Positions 35,815 to 47,088 of a stretch of 64,000 bases of DNA are shown here, piece by piece. This stretch comes from Rehmannia glutinosa. Its lineage: Eukaryota > Streptophyta > Magnoliopsida > Lamiales > Orobanchaceae. Both the position numbers and the translations under genes were made by a program. How positions within the stretch are numbered: the stretch's first letter is position 1; every line of letters begins with the position of its first letter. The notes beneath the pieces were generated by a model. The model saw nothing but the letters and a program-made list of their open reading frames with translations, was not told the DNA's origin and searched no databases. Location: assembly GCA_016081115.2 (NCBI GenBank), contig JABTTQ020002540.1, positions 1-64,000 on the forward strand. Direction: 5' to 3'.

Positions 35815-36688
35815 CAATTAGAGACTTCATGTCACGGCTTCTTACACTTGAAGCATTTTCCTTGTCGACTAAACATTCTCCAAAATGATTCTTGCATTTT
35901 AGGCAAGTTGGCATCTACTTGCGTAATTGGACGTGTATTTCCATCGGTCTTTATCTCATTTATTTTGATTTTGTTTTGTCCCTTCCCATTTTCTTTTCTC
36001 GAGACAACATAACCAATTTTTTCTCTTCCTCGTCCCAACAAAACTTGCCTCCACCTCATGAGCCCTTCTCACCATCACCGAGTATTCCAAATCTCCTTGG
36101 CGAGATAGTATTCACGATAGTTGTGCTTGAAGTCCCCTTCGAACCTCAAAGCTTTTTCAAATCAAGTATCCACTAGGTGTGGAGCAAACCGACTTAGTTG
36201 ATTGAACTGTCTCTCATACTGTGTGATCATGTTTCTTTGTTTAAAGTTAAGGAATTCTGTCTCCTTCTTGTCCCGTATGATTGTGGAAAAACAATTTCCA
36301 TTACAATCATTTTGAACTCATCCCATGTTAAAGCATTCCGCTCTTCCTCGGTCTTAGTCCTCCAATACCCTTCCCACCAATGATCGGCGTCTTGGTGAGT
36401 TGGAAAGCAAAGACATACGACTCTTTGTTAAATGCATGCAACCAATAAGTCGAAAAATCCTTTCTAGCGATCGAAACCATTCTTCTGCGATGTCGGGCCA
36501 TCACGTCCATTGAATGTGGGTGGGCGATAGTGGTGGAATTGTTCCACAACTCGTGCGTTGTTGTTATTGTCCCCATTGTTCGCACACCTCCGAGGAACTC
36601 GGAATTATATCTCCAGCGAGGCAGTGGTTTGATTTCTTATGTTAGTGGAGTTCTCACCATTGACTTGATTTCCACGACGGGGAGCCAT
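35815..36688 (-). pseudogene. gag of E with CCHC zinc knuckle
   Basis: Starts MAPRRGNQVNGENS at 36688. Frames then show HYRPPTFNGRDGPT, a decayed stretch with WWEG-like residues, RNALTWDEFKMIV and a QYERQFNQLS-like segment, the standard plant gypsy gag (retrotrans_gag) layout. The nucleocapsid knuckle CFKCKKP.HEVSNC is at about 35855-35815 with a stop inside. The gag polyprotein forms the particle shell and binds the RNA. The frame is broken in several places. Confidence 0.8.
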
Positions 36689-37719
36689 ATTCTAAGGTCA
36701 TACATAATGTATTATTATTATTTACCCCAATTTATTAATGGATTTTGCATAAAATATCTAACTTAAAATCTAAATATCATAATATAATGGTCAAATAAAT
36801 TAGGATCAATTAAAGGACAACTAAGCTTTATATATGATAAGGATTTATTTATCAATTACAATACATAGACTCAACCATCTCTCTTGATCCATGTCTTCAT
36901 CTTCCTCCGGATCTTTTCGAGATCTTCTTGGGATCTTCCTCCGGGTCTTCTTCCAGGTTTCCTTCCGGTTCCTCATCTTACGCCATAGCCTCATTGTTCA
37001 AAAATTCAATCCATTTACCGTATAACCTGGCGGTGAATGTCCCATAGTTGATTTTTGGTCGGTCATCATGCTGTCATACTTCAATAATGAGGCATAAAGC
37101 TTTTGACCTTGGCGTTCCAAAATGAGGGTAAGCTATCAATCACTCTACGGGAGGAAGCGCGTTCGTTTGGAGCCAGATGACATTTCTCACATTATACCAC
37201 AATTGGTGAATTTTAACTATATATTCTCCAATCTATCCCCTCCTCAATTTGATAGTTGAAATAATGATTGAGTCGGTTAATCGGATGGTTCGGACCCGAT
37301 TATTATTATTATTGTTCTTTCTTGCATTTATGACAAGTGCGAGTTCTGCCACCTATATATATATGTGCATTTGCGGCTATAAGTCTATTTTTACAAAATA
37401 TTTTTTTAAGAGAAATACAAGATTTCTATTCATCTAACATATAGCTGGTATTCGGTATTATGTTTCTAAAGCGAGAATATAATAATATGAAATACATCAT
37501 GACATAAATGAGCATATTGGTATAATTGTATAATGTAACTTGCATTAATAATTCTCATACCTTGAGGAGACCGACAAGATATGATGGATGTGGATGTTAT
37601 TATACTATTTTATCTTATACAAAGTTTGAATTATATTTTTTAAAGAAAAACTCGTACATTTTAAATTTCAATTTTTTTTTTAACAAGCCTACATAAACGT
37701 AGACCTTCTCGATACTACT
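36689..37719 (-). other. 5' leader region of E
   Basis: Lies between the LTR and the gag ATG. On the minus strand, 36990-36880 encodes a strongly acidic, repetitive tract (EEDPEEDP-like) in one frame, known upstream of gag in some chromoviruses. The bases next to the LTR (minus strand 'tagtatcgagaagg', 37718-37705) look like a degenerate tRNA-Met primer site. Confidence 0.45.
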
Positions 37720-37852
37720 TGTAACGACCCGATTTTATAAAATTAAAGTATTCTAAAAATATTTTTAAGAAATCATAAATTTATAAATTAAAGTGATCCT
37801 AATAATGATCAAAAAATTGATTTAGAATTTTAATTTTTAAGAAAAAAATATA

Positions 37853-37853
<1 letters not shown>

Positions 37854-37910
<57 letters not shown>

Positions 37911-37911
37911 T
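37854..37911. repeat. (AAT)n microsatellite in E 5' LTR
   Basis: About 19 units. Confidence 0.9.
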
Positions 37912-38496
37912 TACATCTTCCAAATTAAATATTCAACAGTTGTTCCAAGCATAAATCGGAAAAAGTAAAGACATAAATCTAAAATTTAGTCCGATCACAA
38001 TTATTTAAAATATAAATATAGCATGATTTATTCCACCATCCACAGACATCATATCCTCCAGTAGGATTCCTCAACCCGAAAGTCATGATAATAATAGGGG
38101 TGAGCTTCATCTCGTTCGGTAGGGGACATATCTGTTAATATTTAATATAACATGAAAAGCACTCACATAATTACAACAATAAATTCATTAATTTCCTCTT
38201 TCCTCTCGATCGACCGGTTCTGCATATAGCATTGCGGGTTCACCCCAAAGATACATATATTGCAATAAATGAAGTACAATCATGGAACATTAAATAAAGA
38301 CAAATAATAATAAAAATCACTACCTTAATAATCGCTTGAGATATCGATGTAGAAAAATGAACAATAAAAGTCCTAGTCCTCGACCCCTTCATTTTCTACA
38401 TTAAATAAAATTATAATTAATATGTGATTTTAATAAACCAAACTAATTAATGAGAGAATTTGTGAAAAATATTAAAAAGGACTTGTGATTTGTGAA

Positions 38497-38521
38497 TATA
38501 TATATATATATATATATATAT
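38497..38521. repeat. (AT)n microsatellite in E 5' LTR
   Basis: About 12 units. Confidence 0.9.
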
Positions 38522-38955
38522 GAAACTTGAAGTAGAAAAAATACTTATACCTTATAATTATTATAAATGTGGTGTAAAATTATGTATGAAATTACACCTA
38601 TTTATAGTAATTAATATTAACCCTAAATACTCTAAAATAACCCCTAAACTCATCCCCTAAACTCACCCCCTAAACTAACCCCTAGCTAACCTCTAAAATA
38701 ACCCCTATTTTTTTTTTTTTTTTTTGTTATCACACTTGTGATCCTTCACTTCACTTTACTCGGTTGCCACACAGTGGGTCTTCTCTTCGATTCTTCGATC
38801 TTGGTCGAGACTTGTAATCTTCAACTTAGTTGTCTTCGACTTGGCTAATAGAACCCTATCTATTACAAGTTGAATTACATTTGAATTAGGGTGTCAACTT
38901 CCTAATCTAAGTTTTACATGGTATCATTAAAATCTATACATAAATTTTCCCAACA

Positions 38956-39230
38956 AACAATGTAATCTGTTGAAAAATTAGAGTTTAGAGAATCATTTTG
39001 AGAAAGTCTCTATAAGACCGTCTCAAGGGTCAAAACTCGTGAGATAGAGCCCAACACCCAAACCATTTTATTTTTCCCTTCTTTTTCTTTTTACTTTTCC
39101 TCCGTCCCAACACCAAAGGACTCCTCCATATTTTCTCTAGAAACACCTTTGCATTTCTTGAGAGTGATTCACGAACCATTAAATTAATCAATAAAACCGA
39201 GTAGCAAATAATTATGTCATGATAAAAAAA
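38956..39230. repeat. flank with 'gaccgtctc' repeat
   Basis: Contains 'tataagaccgtctcaaggg' and 'cgtgagatagagccc' at 39010-39052, related in style to 40905-40970 ('gatccgtcttacag', 'agacagtctcacacag'). These look like pieces of one dispersed repeat; the class is unknown. Confidence 0.4.
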
Positions 39231-39458
39231 CTACAATAACATCTTCTTGGTTTTATATGTCTCCGACACAACAAAGTCGTTGCCGAAAACTACTTCCACT
39301 CCCCTCTTCCACGCATCTCGGCCATCAATCGATTTACGAGCACCATTAAACACTTTAGGATTCTTGTTATTCACACATTCGAGAAAATTATTTAGAATAT
39401 TTGTCTGCACATACTGAGATGGTTGTCGCGAGAAGTACAAAGCAAGCCCCATTAACAT
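39231..39458 (-). CDS. small unidentified open frame, exon-like
   Basis: A 75-residue minus-strand frame, more gene-like in composition than its AT-rich surroundings: MLMGLALYFSRQPSQYVQ start, a middle with FLECVNNKNPKVFNGARK, end GVEVVFGNDFVVSETYKT followed by KKMLL and a stop. I do not recognise the family. No repeat or element similarity is evident. It could be a terminal exon of a decayed host gene; a possible acceptor (AAG/CT) lies just before the ATG. No partner exon is visible within 1 kb upstream on the minus strand. Confidence 0.3.
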   Translation of the reverse strand: MLMGLALYFSRQPSQYVQTNILNNFLECVNNKNPKVFNGARKSIDGRDAWKRGVEVVFGNDFVVSETYKTKKMLL

Positions 39459-39599
39459 AGCTTGAATTTAATATATATATTTCCAAGAAAATAGACATTT
39501 TCTTTCTATCAACACCCAATTTGATTTTTATTGCGGAAGATAAGTCTACCGACTACCAACACCCAATTTGAGAAGCACGAGTTGGAGTCTTTGAGAATA

Positions 39600-40240
39600 A
39601 CACTTTTAAGGAAATAACAAATAACAAAATTGATAAAAAAAATAATACTTTTAAAGGAAATAATAAATAATTTTAATAAATATACTAAATAATACTTTAA
39701 AAGTATTACTTTTCATCAAAAATAATAGTTTTAAAGGAAATAGTATGTAATTTAAAAGACATAGTTAATAGTACTTTTCGAGTAAAAATGGATACTTTAT
39801 GAGTAAACATTAATACTTTTGAAGGGATTAGTAAATAATATTTTTAAGCGAGAAAAGTATTACTTTTTATGTAAAAAGTAATAGTTAAAGGAAATAGTAT
39901 ATAATTTTAAAGACCTAGTAATAATACTTTTACAAAAAAAATAATACTTTTTGAGTAAAAATAATACTTTTCAAGTAAACATTAATACATGTAGTCGAGT
40001 ATCACTTTTCATGTAAAAAGTAATAGTTTTAAAGGAAATAATATATATTTTAAAAATGTAGTAAGTAATACTTTTACACTAAAAAGTAATACTTTTCAAA
40101 TCAAAAATGATACTTTCTAAATAAACATTAATATTTCAAAAAGAAATTAGTTAAGTAATAAATTTATAGTAAAACATATTAATTTTCAAGTAAAAAGTAA
40201 TAGTTTTAAAGGAATTAATATATATATATATATATTATTA
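39600..40240. repeat. degenerate array of 'aatacttttnaa' / 'tttaaaggaaata' units
   Basis: At least ten imperfect units mixing 'aataatacttttaaaggaaa', 'agtaatagttttaaagg' and 'gtattacttttcat'. Direct and inverted versions alternate, so parts can pair with each other. Non-coding. Confidence 0.75.
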
Positions 40241-40993
40241 TTAATTTTGTGAAAAATAAGAGTCCATGTAAAATATGGCTACTATGAATTAAAAAGGCGA
40301 ATTTAATTGTTAAAGAATCCTTAATTTCTTAACAACTGCCTTCTAAGTCGAAAAACCTTCTCTCAGTTGCCTCATAATCATGTCTTCAATCTAGTGTAAG
40401 ATAAATAAATAGTTGAATACAAGAAATTTTATAAATATTTACATATCTTTTGTGGAAAAAAAGAAGAAATAGTTATAAACTCAAACAGAGTGGAAATTTC
40501 TCAAGACCACAATCTGCATGCCGTGAACCCACCATAAAGTGTGACATGTTTGACGCCAATGCTGCCGTTGGAAGTGCACGAATTTGTTTGCCGCCACCGA
40601 GAATTTCCGTCGTAGAATTTTCATCACCGCCTCTCGGAGATCTTCTTCCCCACCGCCATTGGAAGTACAAAGTTTGTCTGTCGCCGCAAAGGACCACCGC
40701 ACAGAAACTCCAGCAGTTGTTCTCGAAATCTTTTCCCTGATGACCCACTTCATAGGTGCAACTTTCAAGGATCAACGTATTTCAGAAAGTTATTCTCGGT
40801 TTTCAGTTGTTCTTTCCTGTTTTCTAGTGCGCACCTAATTAGTTATAGTTTTAAGTTGCTGAAATATGAAATTTGCTTCTCAAGTCAGTATTTGACCCGA
40901 TTTGGATCCGTCTTACAGAGAAAAATATCCATAAGACAGTCTCACACAGATTTTCTGCCATTATTTTTTCACATTTGTGGAGAAAAAAAAAAG
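40241..40993. other. region with a GC-richer, possibly exonic island
   Basis: 40500-40770 is distinctly richer in GC, with repeated 'ccgccattggaag' / 'gccgttggaag' and 'tttgtctgtcgcc' / 'tttgtttgccgcc' phrases, i.e. a short internal duplication of about 100 bp. Open frames exist on both strands, but none is recognisable. 40905-40970 is the 'gatccgtctta...gtctcacacag' repeat. Confidence 0.35.
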
Positions 40994-41417
40994 TAGGTAT
41001 GGCAATGAGGCGGGGTCGGGCGGGTCGCCCAGGACCCAACCCACTACATGCCTAGAATGGGGTGGGGCGACCGACCCCACCACGATCGCTGGGCGGATCG
41101 ACCCGTCTTTGCCCGTTTGAAATTAAATTAAATAAAAACAATGAAAAAAATATTTGCAAAATTTTATTTACAAAATTTATTATTATCAATTTATAAATAT
41201 TAGATATAATATAAAAATACATAAAAATTATATTATAATATATACATTATACATAAAATATATATTAAAATATATTTTAAAAATAAAAATATAATGCGGG
41301 GTGGGGCGGCGGGTACCCGGATGGGGACGAAAGTGATACCCATACACGCCCACCCGGTCACGAGGCGGAGTGACCCAAATGGGGGAGTGACAGGCCGTGT
41401 TGAAATTGTCATCCCTA
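40994..41417. mobile_element. hAT-like MITE
   Basis: 424 bp. Starts TAGGTATGGCAATGAGGCG and ends AATTGTCATCCCTA, with 8-bp flanks AAAAAAAG (40986-40993) and AAGAAAAG (41418-41425). The arms are rich in 'cggggtggggcg' runs around an AT-rich centre. Same general class as the element at 26268, but a different family. Confidence 0.75.
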
Positions 41418-43102
41418 AAGAAAAGAATGTTAGTGGGATAAAAAAGAATATAAGTTTGAAAAAGACGGAGTATATTTAGATTTTTTATGGCACAATAATA
41501 TTATAGTATTCTAAAATCATGTCATTTATATATATATATAATAGAAGTCCGAAACTTTTATTTTCTGCTCTTTTTGCTTATTATATTAGGACACAATTGT
41601 AAACATTATAAATAGTAATTATTATAGATTTTTATATTAGGAAAATATTATAAGAAAATCGTTGTAATTATATAAAATTAGAAAAATATTATAAGAAAAG
41701 ATTGTAAATGGTATTCCTACTTTATATGTATATAAATTAGGAAAATATCATAAACGGTATTCCTATTTTATATGTATAAAAATTAGAAAAATTTTATTCT
41801 TGGTATTCCTACTTTATACCAAAAATGAGTCTATTGTATCGATTCTATCTATATGTACAATATATAGATTTGAAAAATTATAAATAATATTTCACCATAA
41901 TTGATATTAGTATATGTCAGTTCTCTTAAATATATATTACAATGATGTGTTGATTCTATACATCATATATTTATCAAATATATTGTTTATTCGTTTCAAT
42001 ATTGTCGATGCAATTTTGTACAATATAATATTATTTAATCAAGTTTTAAATACGATGACTATTCAAACTTTCCTAAATTATTTAATAATAGTAAAAATAG
42101 ACAAATTATGGTTTTATGTATCTTTCACCATTGAATTAATAATTGATTTTGTGTTGAGAGATTTTTTGGCGACTTATTATTTATGCTAAATCCTCTTATA
42201 CTTATACTACTTAAATTGGATTAGAGAAACACTTTGATATTGTTGATCCTAAATTGAAGCATAACCATCAAATATATTTTCATCTTCACGTTCTCATCAA
42301 GTGTTCCGATCCGATAGTATTAAACTCGAGTGCAATAAACAAGAGTTGTTATATAAATTATGTTGTAGATTTGTACAGACAATGTTTGGTCATGAGTTTC
42401 TTTATTATTCTTGATAGTTTTGTTGTATTTTTTTAAAGTTATTTTTGTATGATTTGTTTATTTTTTTATTATTCCGCGTACTAACGTATTTTTTGTCAAT
42501 ATATTTTGTGTTAACATATATTTTATGTTCATATATAAACTTACATGCGCCGACAATATTTTTTATTATGTTTTATAGTTTTGATTAGGCAATTATTGTT
42601 TTGTTTTGATTTAGCAACATCCTTTTTTGGTTATTAGTTTTATAGTTTTGATTCGGCAATAAACTTTTATCTACTTATTGTAATAGCTTCTTATATTGTT
42701 CAATTAGAAATTCATTACAAATTGTAATTACATTAAATGTTTTGTGTTAGCGTCTTCCATGCAAATTCGGCGATCAATTTAATGGTCTTACACCATTAAA
42801 TCGTGACATACATAATGTGAACGGACACACTTACTTGGTATCAAAATGGTCAACCCCTATGGCGTGTTCTATTTTACGGATGATATCGATTCGGGTAATA
42901 TATTATATTTTAAATCATATATATATATATATGATATTACATTTAATTATAAATTAATTGATTGATTTAATTAATACGTGCGCAACATGCAACGATGATT
43001 CGCGATGATGACATTAAGGTGGATCTTTGTTTAGAATCCGCCTTTTCGATTGATTCTCTCAAAGTTACATATAAAGAAACCTCGATTGGTAAGTATTTAC
43101 TC
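41418..43102. other. AT-rich intergenic DNA
   Basis: 41575-41830 holds short degenerate repeats ('ggtattcctactttatatgta'). 42560-42660 repeats 'ttatagttttgattaggcaa'. 42740-42900 and 42990-43090 contain two stretches that read like short exons (SFPCKFGDQFNGLTPL; DDIKVDLCLESAFSIDSLK), but I recognise neither. The AT run at 41526 followed by 'ataatagaagtcc' is faintly Helitron-start-like. Confidence 0.3.

Positions 43103-43168
<66 letters not shown>
43103..43168. repeat. compound microsatellite (AT)n(GT)n
   Basis: About 12 AT and about 20 GT units. Confidence 0.95.
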
Positions 43169-43170
<2 letters not shown>

Positions 43171-43399
43171 AAGTTCGCGATATCTTATGTTTATTTAGTG
43201 GTGAGAGATTTTTGTTAATATTTGTTTTTTATCAACAACATATACCTATGAAGCTTTGGAATAATTTTATCAAGGGTACACACAAGAACAAAATGATGCA
43301 ATTATAAGGCATAATGGAAAGACAATATTGTGTTGGATTAAAGCAATAGAAATCCAAGTTTTTCATGTAACGTGGTTGCCAAAATTATAATTTTTGTAC

Positions 43400-44240
43400 A
43401 TAATTAATAAATTGATGATATTTAATCCTATAGATACAATAAGTATTTATTATTTTTCTAATCAATCTTATAGATACAACGAACTATTGATTGGAGTTTT
43501 AAAATTGAGTCTTGGTAAAACAATTGGTGGTATCTAATTGTACTTTTATTCATAGATAATATCTATTAATATTTTATTAATCGAATTTGACAATAATATT
43601 ATGTGAGCGAATAGTTGACAAGATGTTTAAGAATAAAAAAATGAGAAAATCGCACTTTAAAATTAAAGATTTATTAATCTAGAAAATTTATAATGTATTA
43701 CTTTCTAATTAAAAAGACAATAATTGGTTAATGGGGCATTTTTTCCATTTACAAGGAAGTATAATTGCATAATTGGACAACATCGTATTAGCTTAAGAAA
43801 AACAATTGATTGAAAGATTTATAAAACTCAAAATGGTAACAAATATTTATTGCTCGGAAGTATTGTATATATCTCTTTCATATATTGGTGATATATTCTT
43901 TTTATCTTTGCCAAATTCCATTTATATTTAAATTGATTTTTGATTATTGAATTTTTTATGGATGATTTGAAAATATTTTATTATTAATAAGATGTTTGAT
44001 TTTTATATCATGCTTTTGAAGGAATATCTGGATTTTTATTTCATATTGATTCAATTGTTGTTGCAATATTTATTTATTATATTTCTTTTGAAATATTGGT
44101 ATTTTGAAGTGTGAACAAATACTAATTAAATTGATTTAGAAAAATGAATTATCTTCTAATTGATCCACTAATCAACGTTGGTGTTATTTGATGATAATTT
44201 GCTTAACTAAGAATAATTAACAACTCTAATTACAAATAAA

Positions 44241-44293
<53 letters not shown>

Positions 44294-45400
44294 ATAACTA
44301 CAACAACTCAATCAAAAAAAAGATATAAAATAATATACGATTTTGGACAAATCAATCCAAGTATACTCCTAACCAATGAATGTTTTGGAGTTATTCAAAA
44401 TTAGCGGTGCTTTGATTTGGTAGGTCAATTGCAAGAATCTTTAGTCACATAAATATTTTATTGGCTAATTGTTTTTTCCAGTCATGATTGTATATTTTTG
44501 AGATTTGAAAAATTAAAATTTCTATAATCAATCCTATAATTGTCCTATACAATCAATAAATTGACTGTAATCATTACTATAGATACAATAATTATTTATT
44601 ATTATATTTATTCAAGCTATAGATACCATCAACTATTGATTGAAAGAATTTTAAAACTAAGCCTTTGGTAAAACAATTGAGAGTATCTATTTATATTTTT
44701 AATCAAATTTGACTACGCCATACACAACGGATAATTGACAAGAAGTTTAACAAAAATTAAGAAAATAATACCTTATGATTAAAGATTTGTCAATTTAGAA
44801 AATTATATTAACTTAAAAAAAGACAATAATCGTCATTGGGATTTTTTTGTCTTTTTCCATTTCCAATGGTGCACAAGTTTATGATTGGACAACAATATAT
44901 TACTTCAATTAAGAAAAACAACTAATTAAAATATTTACAAAATTAAAAAGGGTAACAAATATTTGATTGTTTGAAAATTGTACATATGTCTTTCATATAT
45001 TGATATGAGATTAATAAAACTAATCAAATTGACGTTAAATAATTGACATGATCAATCAATACTACAATTGTCCTATAAAATCAATCATATAATTACTTAA
45101 TTGGTATCGTAATCAATTAGTATTTAATATTTTTATAGTTAATAATAACTATAACTCTAGAAAGCAATCATATTATTGCTCGTGCTTTACTTTGATAAAT
45201 CAATAAATCAATATTAGAAGATGAAATAATCAATATCTAGCGACCAATGTATGTTTTGGAGTTATCTAAAATTGGTGTTTTTGCTTTGGTAAGTCAATAG
45301 AAAGATTTTTTGTAATGAAAATAATGTGTTGTTAACTCAATATATGATAATTAATAATTATATTGTCAACCAAAGCCATTAAATAATTGTCAGTAAAATC
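43400..45400. repeat. diverged tandem duplication of about 1.1-kb units
   Basis: 'atagatacaacgaactattg' (43470) recurs at 44629 ('atagataccatcaactattg'), each followed by 'gtaaaacaattg' and then 'gaatttgac'/'aaatttgac'. 'ccaatgaatgttttggagtt' (44375) recurs at 45243 ('ccaatgtatgttttggagtt'). The order is conserved, so this is an old direct duplication of AT-rich DNA. A third partial unit starts at about 45040. Confidence 0.55.
44244..44290. repeat. (TA)n microsatellite
   Basis: About 23 units. Confidence 0.95.
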
Positions 45401-45627
45401 AATTATATAATCATTTGTATATGATTAATCGATTGATGTTACATTTTAAAATAATGCCCTTCACTTCCATCAAATGACCAATAACCAGGCCATAGCCAAG
45501 TGATCCTCCAAAGGATCCGTCCTCTTGTATGTCTTGTTCCCAACATTTCGCGTAGATGCATTGTTCATGAACTCGGCCAGATTGACTTTCTTTCCCTGCA
45601 TGATCGCGGCCCATGACGATCAACTTT

Positions 45628-46206
45628 GGCCTTGTTTGTTTATGTTTCCAATGGCCTCTTTCCGGTTTCAACTATACATAAAAGTGGAATCATGTTTGTT
45701 CATAAAATTTCCAATAGAAATCATCATTTTCATTTTCTATTTTTCACATAAAACAACATCTCAAACCTATAATTTCTATTCTCAAACCTATACACTACCC
45801 TACACCACTCATCATTACTTATCAATCACTATTCTCATATTTTAACCCAATTATATATGTGGGACCCACCATTATCAACTTTATCTACTTAAAATATTAC
45901 TATTTTTAAATTATAACTATCTAATGGGACCCACCAACTTAATCTTACAAATATAATATTATATATTCAAATTAAAATATTGAAGTGGGCCCCACCACTA
46001 CCAACTTTTCAATTATTATATACATAAAATAATATTTCAAAACTACTCAAACCAAACACAATCTCATTTCCAACCATACATAAAACACATTTCAATTCAT
46101 TCATCCAAACACAATCCCAATTTCCACACGAAAACCAATAAATTCTCAAAATTCTATTTCCAACTTAAAGCGGAAATGGACCATGGAAACATAAACAAAC
46201 AAGGCC
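45628..46206. mobile_element. Tourist-like MITE, copy 2 (inside ORF2 of C)
   Basis: 579 bp. GGCCTTGTTTGTTTATG...CATAAACAAACAAGGCC, near-perfect 22-bp inverted repeats, flanked on both sides by CTTT (45624-45627, 46207-46210). Same family as 327-886, with much better preserved ends. It splits the ORF2 reading frame of C between DFNQSQ and VIVMGRD. Confidence 0.85.
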
Positions 46207-46712
46207 CTTTGTCTTTGTGATTGATTGAAGTCGCCAAACTTCATGTCTACACACTTGGCGGCGACATCCATCAACTTGTGATAGTCGTCCTTCAAAGAAC
46301 TTCTTCTCGGTGTAGACTACTTTCGCAAAGACACGCTCCGATTTGACTACTTCTTTCCATGCAACAACCAAATTAACATAAACCCGTATATTTCCGTCAT
46401 GCCCTCGGAAAGCGACAAAGCAAATGCTCTGCAAGGTCAAGGTCCTTATCATGATGTCCTTGCGGTGGTCCGGAGGACTGAGGACTTGATTTCGTCCCGC
46501 ACCTCCGCATTTGCATAAAACTACGCCACCTCTTGGCGTAGGTCACGAGTACTCAATAGTAAGGAAATGCCTTAATAGGACTTTTCCAAAGATATCGCCT
46601 ATCTTCTTCACTAGGGTTTCATCCGAAACCCCGCTTTATCATCCCTTAGAAATCCACCATTGATCCGAGTGGATTTGCTTTGATAACTTAACAAAATCGA
46701 GCTTTGGTGCCA

Positions 46713-46870
46713 TTTGCAGAGAGTTTTTGATTAAAACTTGGTACACTTGCTTGAGAACTGGTAGAGTTTGCGAGAGAAATGAACATGCTTTTCTTTTTCT
46801 TTGAAGATGAACAGTTTTGAGTGTGAGAGAGAAAAGCGAAAGAAAGAGTATATAAGGGTTATGAAAGGCG
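46713..46870 (-). promoter_or_regulatory. ORF2 core promoter-like module and leader in C
   Basis: Minus strand: 'cctttcataaccc', CTTATATA (46856-46849), then 'ctctctcacactc' and a leader up to the ATG at 46713. TATA-to-ATG distance about 136 bp. This is the clearest TATA box of the three copies. Confidence 0.6.
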
Positions 46871-47088
46871 TGTTTTCGGTTTTTGAATTTTGATTGAGAT
46901 CAACACCTCAGATTTAGCATGTCGAATCGTATTTAATTCCTCGCATTTAATGCGACAACATTTATATCCAATCATATGCTTCTTGTGTAGCTTTTGTGTA
47001 CAAGTCATTATTTATTGATGTCATCCTTAAAAACATTCTGCTCATTAAAAATGATGACGCATTTTTGTCACTTTTAGCTATTAAATGA

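Larger units (their letters stand above)
31286..38734 (-). mobile_element. element E: Ty3-gypsy chromovirus (Tekay/Del-like)
   Basis: LTRs 31286-32314 and 37720-38734, both TGTAACGACC...ATCACA in plus orientation, flanked by CTTGA (31281-31285) and CTTGT (38735-38739). The internal region on the minus strand runs gag, protease, RT, RNase H, integrase, chromodomain, i.e. RT before integrase, which defines Ty3-gypsy. A C-terminal chromodomain and TGTGATAA... LTR ends (in element orientation) fit the Tekay/Del clade. All frames are broken. Length 7.45 kb. It sits inside solo LTR F. Confidence 0.9.
37720..38734 (-). repeat. 5' LTR of element E
   Basis: Partner of 31286-32314. It has a longer (AAT)n tract, a shorter (AT)n tract and a small deletion around 38240-38260. 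Confidence 0.9.
30039..38955 (-). mobile_element. solo LTR F of the SIRE-like family (split by gypsy E)
   Basis: Reading on the minus strand, 38955 starts TGTTGGGAAAATTTATG and, after the E insertion, the LTR ends at 30039 with ...CCTTGGAACCTACA. It is homologous along its length to the LTRs of A and B (for example 'ccatgtaaaacttaga', 'gttgacaccc', 'cttccaaaggg'-type and end blocks). Flanked by AGCAA (30034-30038) and AACAA (38956-38960). Without E it is about 1.46 kb. No internal sequence is attached, so it is a solo LTR. Its TATA box is decayed (TACAAAAAG, minus strand, near 30911-30919). Confidence 0.85.
45455..47088 (-). pseudogene. copy C, ORF2 5' part with promoter-like module
   Basis: Minus-strand equivalent of A 11880-12930. 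ATG at 46713 starts the same ORF2 N-terminus (MAP..DFVKLSKQIHS). Further on come VVYTEKKFFEG, DFNQSQ-like and, beyond the inserted MITE, VIVMGRDHAGKES and LGYGLVIGHLMEVKG. Homology stops abruptly at about 45455 next to AT-rich DNA, so the rest of ORF2 and the 3' LTR are deleted. The right edge at 47088 is the insertion point of B; the copy resumes at 61067. AATGA at 47084-47088 is B's left target duplication. Confidence 0.8.

Noticed and set aside
40905..40970. Stem-loop 'gatccgtctta...gacagtctcac' as a regulatory RNA
   Set aside because: A related block at 39010-39052 suggests a dispersed repeat. No RNA-gene features are visible.
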